Below, in pieces: positions 1-4,190 of a DNA stretch of 5,113 nt. The position numbers and the translations under genes are program-made. Origin of the DNA: Ruminococcaceae bacterium UBA2806. Its GTDB lineage: Bacteria; Bacillota; Clostridia; Oscillospirales; Acutalibacteraceae. Location: positions 1,187 to 6,299 of the forward strand of contig DEHG01000127.1 in the NCBI GenBank assembly GCA_002351795.1, written 5' to 3'. The first letter of the stretch is position 1. Every line of letters starts with the position of its first letter. Under the pieces are notes generated by a model that saw nothing but the letters and a program-made list of their open reading frames with translations, was not told where the DNA came from and did no database searches.

Positions 1-1
1 A

Positions 2-193
2 ATGATGATAAATGCTATTTATGCTAAACATGGATATATTTTTAAGGATGCTGAAGTCAGACAGTTTTTTGAAACACAAAACTGGTATAACTCTGTTTAC
101 GGCAAAACATCAAGTATGGATACTGTGTCTAAAAGAATTGATGCAGTGAGTATGGACAGATACAATCTGAACATTCTGTTGTCTATCCGATAA
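2..193 (+). CDS. C-terminal end of a YARHG-domain protein (5' end outside window)
   Basis: Only the last 63 codons are in the window, and the reading frame is open to the left edge. The first in-frame ATG here is almost certainly internal, because it falls immediately before the domain's hallmark and has no visible ribosome binding site. Fragment residues 4-14 read NAIYAKHGYIF, which fits the YARHG signature (usually N-x-I-Y-A-R-H-G-Y-x-F). They are followed by an F-F pair (22-23) and a W-Y pair (28-29), the other conserved positions of this small domain. YARHG domains are typically extracellular and C-terminal in cell-envelope proteins and lipoproteins of Firmicutes and some other bacteria; their biochemical role is not known. 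About 30 residues follow the W-Y, so the gene ends shortly after the domain. It converges on the amidase gene, with a shared terminator between them. The domain call is fairly sure; the full protein is unknown. Confidence 0.72.
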   Translation: MMINAIYAKHGYIFKDAEVRQFFETQNWYNSVYGKTSSMDTVSKRIDAVSMDRYNLNILLSIR

Positions 194-215
194 TTTTTTA
201 AATCAAATCATAAGT

Positions 216-253
216 AAACGCCCCGTACTTGCTTAAAAGCAGTCGGGGCGTTT
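216..253. terminator. Bidirectional intrinsic terminator between convergent genes
   Basis: A 10-bp perfect outer stem pairs AAACGCCCCG (216-225) with CGGGGCGTTT (244-253). The inner part continues as AC/GT and TGCT/AGCA (230-233 with 238-241) around a TAAA loop, with single-base bulges. The arm ends give T-rich tails in both directions (TTTATATTTC on the plus strand, TTTACTTATGATTTG on the minus strand). The hairpin lies 22 bases after the YARHG stop and 29 bases after the amidase stop, so it can serve both converging genes. Confidence 0.88.
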
Positions 254-282
254 ATATTTCGATTATTTATTTTTTATAAAAA

Positions 283-1344
283 TTAATACGAATAAGGTTT
301 AAGTTTTAATTTCAATCCGTAATACTCTGCTATTGCATCAGCATCAGCTTGTCCGATCAGCTTTAGCTTTTCGTCATCCTTCAGTATAGCATTATCATTA
401 ATATTATCCATAAAAGCATGTTCAACGATCACAGACGGTCTGCCGTAATCAATATTATAACTCAGTAAATAATACTTATCCTTCACAGTACCATCGTCAT
501 AATATCCTTTATCTTCATTTTGTTCACTTAAAATCACACCCATTGACCCTAAATCAACAGCACTTGTAACATGATCTATAATCATATTCCCGAGTCTTTC
601 ACATTCATCCCTGTATTTTGGATAATTAGTTACATATACAGATATTCCATTTGCCTCTGCTCCTAATTCTCCGGTACTTGCATTGCAGTGCAGACTTATA
701 AAGAAATCTGCATTTTTTTCTTCTGCAATATATGCCCGTCTGTGTATGCATTCACTTTCTCCTGTAAACATTCCGTCCGTATTCGGGCAAACCTCGTCAT
801 ATCGTGTAAGATATGGTGTAATTCCCTCATACTCCGATAGTCTCTTATAACAAGCTATACCTATTTTCAGATTAAGTATCTGCTCATTTACGCCAAGCTC
901 AGGATTTTCTCTGTCATCCTTGTCATCGTGACCCGGATCAAGCACAACAACAATATCACCGCTGTTTTCCTCACTTTTTTTAATGACCTGATTTTCAGAC
1001 TCATCAGTCTGACTTGCCAATTCATCAGACTGACTTTCTGTTTCAGTACAGCTGATTATTGATTCATCGGTCTGACTTTCCGTCTTATCAGACTTATCCC
1101 CTGATTTATCAGTTTTACTTTCTAAATCATCATTATTGCTCCCCAGCTCGGAATAAGTATTTTCTGTACTTTCCAAATTACCGGCATCATCAATACTTTG
1201 TGTGGAAGATACAATACTTTTAGCATCTGAAGTGTTTGAAGAAAGATCAGATTCCGTAGACTGACCACATCCAACAGCAGTAACTGAAATACATCCAGTC
1301 AGAAACACCGGCAAGATCATTTTTGAAAAAGTAGATTTTCTCAA
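283..1344 (-). CDS. Secreted lipoprotein N-acetylmuramoyl-L-alanine amidase (Amidase_3 family)
   Basis: The protein has 353 residues and is predicted to cut the amide bond between N-acetylmuramic acid and L-alanine in peptidoglycan, acting outside the membrane. Residues 1-26 form a lipoprotein-type signal peptide (R2, K3, K8, then a hydrophobic stretch) with two possible lipobox cysteines: C18 in LTGC and C26 in AVGC. C26 is followed by the G/S-rich start of the linker. Residues 27-129 are a Ser/Thr/Asp/Glu-rich linker containing six heptapeptide repeats (74-115). The catalytic domain spans about 130-345. The family's zinc ligands are visible as H139 in LDPGHD, E154 in GVNEQ and H219 in SLHCN, and the catalytic glutamate as E308 in IVEHAFMDN. 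The domain is therefore probably active. The start is TTG, chosen because a strong AGGAGG sits 8 bases upstream; the first ATG (M9) would cut off the basic n-region. It has its own promoter and is monocistronic in this window. The physiological role (cell separation, germination, turnover) cannot be read from sequence. Confidence 0.92.
   Translation of the reverse strand: MRKSTFSKMILPVFLTGCISVTAVGCGQSTESDLSSNTSDAKSIVSSTQSIDDAGNLESTENTYSELGSNNDDLESKTDKSGDKSDKTESQTDESIISCTETESQSDELASQTDESENQVIKKSEENSGDIVVVLDPGHDDKDDRENPELGVNEQILNLKIGIACYKRLSEYEGITPYLTRYDEVCPNTDGMFTGESECIHRRAYIAEEKNADFFISLHCNASTGELGAEANGISVYVTNYPKYRDECERLGNMIIDHVTSAVDLGSMGVILSEQNEDKGYYDDGTVKDKYYLLSYNIDYGRPSVIVEHAFMDNINDNAILKDDEKLKLIGQADADAIAEYYGLKLKLKPYSY
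1000..1125 (-). repeat. Six tandem 21-bp units encoding a heptapeptide linker repeat
   Basis: Inside the amidase gene, six in-frame 21-bp units encode residues 74-115: LESKTDK, SGDKSDK, TESQTDE, SIISCTE, TESQSDE, LASQTDE. The shared pattern is x-x-S-(Q/K)-(T/S)-D-(E/K). At DNA level the near-identical segment TCATCAGTCTGACTT recurs with small changes at 1001, 1022 and 1064, and more diverged copies start at 1043, 1085 and 1106, an exact 21-base period. The pattern suggests growth by slippage or unequal crossover, lengthening the flexible spacer between lipid anchor and enzyme. Confidence 0.85.
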
Positions 1345-1352
1345 TGAAATAA

Positions 1353-1358
1353 CCTCCT
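1353..1358 (-). promoter_or_regulatory. Ribosome binding site that fixes the amidase TTG start
   Basis: On the minus strand this reads AGGAGG within TAAGGAGGTT, a near-perfect match to the anti-Shine-Dalgarno. It lies 8 bases upstream of the TTG at 1344-1342. The only nearby ATG (1320-1318) is 32 bases from it, too far for initiation, so TTG is the favoured start. Confidence 0.85.
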
Positions 1359-1389
1359 TATAATATTTTATAAAAAATAATTATTCAGT

Positions 1390-1418
1390 ATTGTATCATA
1401 TTTCACATAAAAAATCAA
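1390..1418 (-). promoter_or_regulatory. Sigma-A-type promoter of the amidase gene
   Basis: On the minus strand, TTGATT (1418-1413) is followed after exactly 17 bases by TACAAT (1395-1390), with a TG one base upstream of the -10 box (extended -10). Transcription should begin near 1383, leaving a leader of about 40 bases that contains the AGGAGG site. No operator-like repeat is evident across it. Confidence 0.75.
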
Positions 1419-1566
1419 TATTTTTAACCGTTCTATCCTAAAAAATTCAATTTTCTTAATAAAAACCAAATATCATTTCATACATAACTTAATCTGATAA
1501 TCTTCATGACTAATACTTGTTTTTTTAAATCAATTATACTCAACACCTAAAACTTTGAGCAGATAG

Positions 1567-1625
1567 GACTCCATGATAAAATCACAATTTGAGAGAATAG
1601 CTATTCTGATTTAATGTTCTGAGTC
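1567..1625. other. Imperfect long hairpin around a 14-bp perfect palindrome
   Basis: AGAATAGCTATTCT (1594-1607) is a perfect 14-bp palindrome. It is nested inside further complementary arms: AAATC/GATTT (1579-1583 with 1608-1612) and GACTC/GAGTC (1567-1571 with 1621-1625), separated by asymmetric loops. It could be a dimeric-protein binding site or part of a folded RNA. The pairing is seen directly, but the function is unknown and some pairing in AT-rich DNA is expected by chance. Confidence 0.35.
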
Positions 1626-1659
1626 ATATTTTAGAAACATTATCCACTTTGCTGTCAAA

Positions 1660-1829
1660 AGGTGGAAACCACAAGGGGGTGCGTGCCCGCACAGGGCATA
1701 ATGCGCTTTAGTTCATAAGCTGTTCAACTTTAAACCCGCAAAACTGTTTTATCAGCAATGTGCTGCTAAACTTAAATATTACGGGGGCGGCGGCTCGCCG
1801 CTTGCAATCCCCTTTCCTTAACCCCCGCA
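1660..1829. other. GC-rich structured island, candidate non-coding RNA or dispersed repeat
   Basis: Within AT-rich flanks this stretch contains clustered hairpins: GTGG-AAA-CCAC (1662-1672); GTGCG/CGCAC (1679-1683 with 1688-1692), or alternatively TGCCC/GGGCA (1684-1688 with 1694-1698); AGCA/TGCT (1754-1764); and a strong two-part structure in which CGGGGG (1782-1787) pairs with CCCCCG (1822-1827), with GCGGCG/CGCCGC (1787-1792 with 1796-1801) inside. The 3' C-run could instead pair with GGGGGT at 1675-1680, so two long-range folds compete. There is no coding frame. It might be a small RNA or a copy of a genomic repeat. I do not recognise a known RNA family. Confidence 0.4.
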
Positions 1830-1961
1830 GCATTCCAAATTTTAATAGCTAAAATTACTTTAAAAACATAGTTTACAAACATAATGCATGCTCAGTTTCT
1901 GATATAGGTGAGAAATCTGATATGACTGAGTGGCTAAAATTGCACTCTTACTGATACAAAC

Positions 1962-1991
1962 TTGCTCAATGTTTTTGCATTCGAGTATAAC
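1962..1991 (+). promoter_or_regulatory. Possible secondary promoter upstream of glyQS
   Basis: TTGCTC (1962-1967) and TATAAC (1986-1991) are spaced by 18 bases. The match is weaker than the promoter at 2050-2078 and lies in AT-rich DNA where such matches arise by chance. Confidence 0.25.
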
Positions 1992-2049
1992 TTAGTTCAT
2001 GATAATAGAAAACTACTAACAACAATGTTAAAAAAATTGCCCGCAACAC

Positions 2050-2078
2050 TTGAAGATAGTCTTTAAAAGTGGTAAAAT
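2050..2078 (+). promoter_or_regulatory. Likely sigma-A promoter of the glyQS-tfoX-like operon
   Basis: TTGAAG (2050-2055), a 17-base spacer and TAAAAT (2073-2078) match a sigma-A promoter, and TG sits one base before the -10 box. Transcription would start near 2085, giving a leader of about 80 bases. The leader contains TTGTTG (2088-2093) able to pair with CAACAA (2131-2136), but no T-box core and no terminator. Confidence 0.6.
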
Positions 2079-2166
2079 AAGTGTTGGTTGTTGACTGTTG
2101 CTATTACGTTTTCACTGAACTGACAGCTGACAACAAATATTAACAACTTAAACCGGAGGAATATAA

Positions 2167-3543
2167 ATGAAAAATACAGAAAAAAATCTGGACACGATAA
2201 AGGCACTATGTACTAATCGTGGATTCGTATATCCCGGCTCTGAGATATACGGAGGTCTTGCCAATACCTGGGATTACGGCCCCCTTGGTGTTGCTCTTAA
2301 AAATAATATCAAAAATGCATGGCTTAAAAAGTTTGTTCAGGAAAACAAATACAATGTCGGTCTTGACTCCGCCATCCTTATGAATCCGCAGACATGGGTG
2401 GCTTCCGGTCACCTCGGCGGCTTTTCCGATCCGCTTATGGACTGCAGAGAATGTAAAACCCGCCACAGGGCAGATAACCTTATCGAAGAATTTGACGGCA
2501 CCAATGTTGCAGGCTGGTCAAATGAACAGCTTTCCGCTTACATAAGTGAAAAGAAAATTCCCTGTCCCAAGTGCGGTAAGCATAACTTCACCGATATCCG
2601 TCAGTTCAACCTTATGTTCAAGACTTTCCAGGGCATTACCGAGGACAGCAAGGATACTCTTTATCTGCGTCCCGAAACAGCTCAGGGTATTTTCGTAAAC
2701 TTTGCAAATATACAGAGAACTACAAGAAAGAAAGTTCCCTTCGGCGTTGCTCAGATAGGCAAGTCTTTCAGAAACGAGATCACTCCCGGCAAGTTTATTT
2801 TCCGTGTCCGTGAATTTGAACAGATGGAGCTTGAATTCTTCTGCGAACCCGGCACCGATCTTGAATGGTTCGATTACTGGAGAAGCTTCTGCCGTGACTG
2901 GCTGTATTCACTCGGTCTTAAAGAGGAAAACCTCAGACTCCGTGACCATGATCCCGAGGAGCTTTGCTTCTATTCAAAGGCTACAACGGATTTTGAATAT
3001 CTGTTCCCGTTCGGCTGGGGCGAGCTTTGGGGCGTTGCCGACAGAACTGATTATGACCTTACTCAGCATATCAATACAAGCGGCAAATCTCTTGAATATT
3101 TTGACCCGACTACAAATAAGAAATATATCCCCTATGTCATTGAACCGTCTCTCGGCGTAGAAAGACTCTTCCTTGCAGTTATGACAGAGGCTTATGACGA
3201 GGAAAAGATCGACGAAAAGGATACAAGAACTGTCCTGCGCTTCCATCCTGTTCTTGCACCTGTAAAGGCTGCCGTTCTTCCGCTTTCAAAGAAGCTCGGC
3301 GAACAGGCTGAAAAGGTATTTGAAATGCTCAGCAAGGACTTTATGGTAGAATATGACGATACAGGCTCTATCGGCAAGCGTTACCGCCGTCAGGATGAGA
3401 TCGGTACTCCCTTCTGCATCACATATGATTTTGACAGCATTGAGGATAACTGCGTGACCGTCCGTGACAGAGATACTATGGCTCAGGAAAGAATTTCCAT
3501 CGACAAGCTCAGAGATTATATTGCAGCAAAAATGGAATTCTGA
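2167..3543 (+). CDS. glyQS: Glycyl-tRNA synthetase, dimeric (class II, eukaryote/archaea-like type)
   Basis: This 458-residue cytoplasmic enzyme charges tRNA-Gly with glycine using ATP. The N-terminal region (about 14-52) has the family's NRGFVYPGSEIYGG and TWDYGPLG segments. A CxxC pair at C93/C96 and another at C133/C136 form a probable zinc ribbon in the insertion before motif 2. FKTFQG (151-156) and LYLRPETAQGIF (165-176) precede motif 2, which runs from FRNEI (201-205) to VREFEQMELEFF (214-225). Motif 3 is EPSLGVERL (326-334) with the conserved arginine R333. The anticodon-binding domain starts around 359 (FHPVLAPVKAAVLPL) and contains DDTGSIGKRYRRQDEIGTP (397-415). The length is normal for the bacterial single-chain alpha2 type, and no key residue is missing; the unrelated tetrameric GlyQ/GlyS type is excluded. 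The start has GGAGG (2155-2159) 7 bases upstream. The gene is cotranscribed with the TfoX-like gene 16 bases downstream. Also named glyS in many genomes. Confidence 0.97.
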   Translation: MKNTEKNLDTIKALCTNRGFVYPGSEIYGGLANTWDYGPLGVALKNNIKNAWLKKFVQENKYNVGLDSAILMNPQTWVASGHLGGFSDPLMDCRECKTRHRADNLIEEFDGTNVAGWSNEQLSAYISEKKIPCPKCGKHNFTDIRQFNLMFKTFQGITEDSKDTLYLRPETAQGIFVNFANIQRTTRKKVPFGVAQIGKSFRNEITPGKFIFRVREFEQMELEFFCEPGTDLEWFDYWRSFCRDWLYSLGLKEENLRLRDHDPEELCFYSKATTDFEYLFPFGWGELWGVADRTDYDLTQHINTSGKSLEYFDPTTNKKYIPYVIEPSLGVERLFLAVMTEAYDEEKIDEKDTRTVLRFHPVLAPVKAAVLPLSKKLGEQAEKVFEMLSKDFMVEYDDTGSIGKRYRRQDEIGTPFCITYDFDSIEDNCVTVRDRDTMAQERISIDKLRDYIAAKMEF

Positions 3544-3559
3544 TTTTAGGGTGATTCAA

Positions 3560-3889
3560 ATGGCTTCAAGCAAAGATTATCTTGAATATATTCTTGAACA
3601 GTTATCGGATACGGATGAAATTACATTCAGAGAGATGATGGGCGAATATATCATTTATTACAAAGGCAAAATAATCGGCGGCATATATGACGACAGGTTC
3701 CTTGTCAAGCCTGTCCCGTCAGCAAAGGCTCTCATGCCGTCTGCACCGCTTGAAATACCATATGAGGGCGCAAAAGAAATGCTTCTTGTTGAGGATATCG
3801 ACAACAGGGAATTTCTCAGCAAACTGGTAAATGCTATGTATGATGAGCTGCCTGCACCTAAACCTAAAAAGAAAAAACAGAATAAATGA
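3560..3889 (+). CDS. Small TfoX N-terminal-domain protein
   Basis: The protein has 109 residues and consists of a single TfoX-N domain. Residues 20-28 (EITFREMMG), 30-36 (YIIYYKG) and 38-50 (IIGGIYDDRFLVK) match the family pattern of an R-x-M-F/M-G turn followed by beta-strands and a D-R/x-L-x-x-K strand; the segment around YEGAKEMLLVE (68-78) also fits. A lysine-rich tail (PKPKKKKQNK, 100-109) follows. In Gammaproteobacteria TfoX/Sxy activates competence genes with CRP, but stand-alone N-domain proteins are widespread in Firmicutes with no established function, so a competence role should not be assumed. The ATG at 3560 is chosen because AGGGTG (3548-3553) precedes it by 6 bases; an in-frame GTG at 3551 would add three residues but has no good site. 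It lies 16 bases behind the glyQS stop without its own promoter, so it is probably in that operon. Confidence 0.85.
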   Translation: MASSKDYLEYILEQLSDTDEITFREMMGEYIIYYKGKIIGGIYDDRFLVKPVPSAKALMPSAPLEIPYEGAKEMLLVEDIDNREFLSKLVNAMYDELPAPKPKKKKQNK

Positions 3890-3890
3890 T

Positions 3891-3926
3891 TTTGCGGGGA
3901 CTGTTTCGGCAGTCCCTTTCTGCAAA
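3891..3926 (+). terminator. Probable (leaky) terminator of the glyQS operon
   Basis: GGGACTG (3897-3903) pairs perfectly with CAGTCCC (3910-3916) around a TTTCGG loop, with an outer TTTGC/GCAAA pairing (3891-3895 with 3922-3926). The hairpin begins just after the tfoX-like stop. The tail is only TTTCT before GC resumes, so termination may be partial. The far arm runs directly into the A-rich ribosome binding site of the next small frame. Confidence 0.6.
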
Positions 3927-3945
3927 AAAAGGAGTTGTATCTGTA

Positions 3946-4056
3946 TTGAAAGCACTTGTAATAAACTGCTCCCCTGTCAGAACGGGCGCAACAGCTAAGA
4001 TCGTCAGAATAATTACAGAAAAGCTTTCGGAAAAATATACGGCAAAAAGCAAATGA
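3946..4056 (+). pseudogene. N-terminal remnant of an NADPH-dependent FMN reductase / flavodoxin-fold gene
   Basis: From a TTG start, 36 codons encode a peptide beginning KALVINCSPVRTGATAKIV. This matches the first beta-strand, phosphate-binding loop and first helix of FMN reductase/flavodoxin-2-type proteins, whose usual form is hydrophobic strand-N-G-S-P-R-x-G-x-T-x-x-L. A following helix (about 18-30) ends in EKYTAKSK, then TGA. Complete family members are roughly 170-200 residues, so over 80 percent is missing. Neither other forward frame continues the domain: one gives NDFG then stop, the other a short peptide ending before 4105. That fits a deletion rather than a single frameshift. AAAGGAG (3928-3934) lies 11 bases upstream of the TTG, slightly long but usable. 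It may once have been the third gene of the glyQS operon. It could still be translated as a short peptide, but function is unlikely. Confidence 0.62.
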
Positions 4057-4080
4057 CTTTGGTTAATAAATTTGTCGCTG

Positions 4081-4109
4081 AAATAGAATTAAAATGAAAT
4101 TCTGTTTTT
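4081..4109 (+). terminator. Weak AT-rich terminator-like hairpin before ilvE
   Basis: AATAGAATT (4082-4090) pairs with AATTCTGTT (4098-4106), with one G-T wobble and a 7-base loop, and runs into five T's (4105-4109). The stem is nearly all A-T and so weak. It is a plausible surviving terminator of the truncated FMN-reductase gene, or chance structure in AT-rich DNA. Confidence 0.35.
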
Positions 4110-4127
4110 AAAAACTTGCAAATATGA

Positions 4128-4156
4128 TTGACAAGGGTATTTTTTGGTACTATAAT
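4128..4156 (+). promoter_or_regulatory. Perfect-consensus sigma-A promoter of ilvE
   Basis: TTGACA (4128-4133), exactly 17 bases, then TATAAT (4151-4156): both hexamers and the spacing are consensus. Transcription should start near 4163, leaving a leader of only about 28 bases, too short for a T-box, leucine-type attenuator or riboswitch. A/T tracts at 4104-4125 occupy the UP-element position. Confidence 0.93.
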
Positions 4157-4190
4157 ATATTTGTATTCAATATGAAAGGAAGTCCTTATT

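Larger units (their letters stand above)
1345..2166. other. Long (822-base) intergenic region between divergent genes
   Basis: No convincing reading frame, tRNA or rRNA is visible on either strand. The left end holds the amidase promoter and the right end the glyQS promoter. Between them the DNA is AT-rich, apart from a GC-rich, hairpin-dense island near 1660-1830. Other structure: a long imperfect hairpin around a 14-bp palindrome (1567-1625); an inverted repeat CTCAGT/ACTGAG (1891-1896 with 1925-1930) enclosing two TCTGATAT copies (1898 and 1916); and an 8-bp inverted pair TTATACTC/GAGTATAA (1534-1541 and 1983-1990). The length is unusual for a bacterial divergent spacer and could hold an unannotated small RNA or a decayed mobile or repeat element. 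Confidence 0.8.

Noticed and set aside
1679..1740. Possible tRNA, from the GTTCAACTT segment and nearby hairpins
   Set aside because: No acceptor stem, anticodon arm or CCA-side pairing can be assembled around it.
1484..2006. Similar segments ATAACTTAATCTGATAAT and ATAACTTAGTTCATGATAAT as flanking direct repeats
   Set aside because: They need a two-base gap and mismatches, are AT-rich, and are too long and diverged to be a target-site duplication.
3464..3559. Longer N-terminus for the TfoX-like protein, starting inside glyQS
   Set aside because: The added residues overlap glyQS out of frame and resemble no TfoX sequence; the ATG at 3560 has a good ribosome binding site and begins just before the domain.
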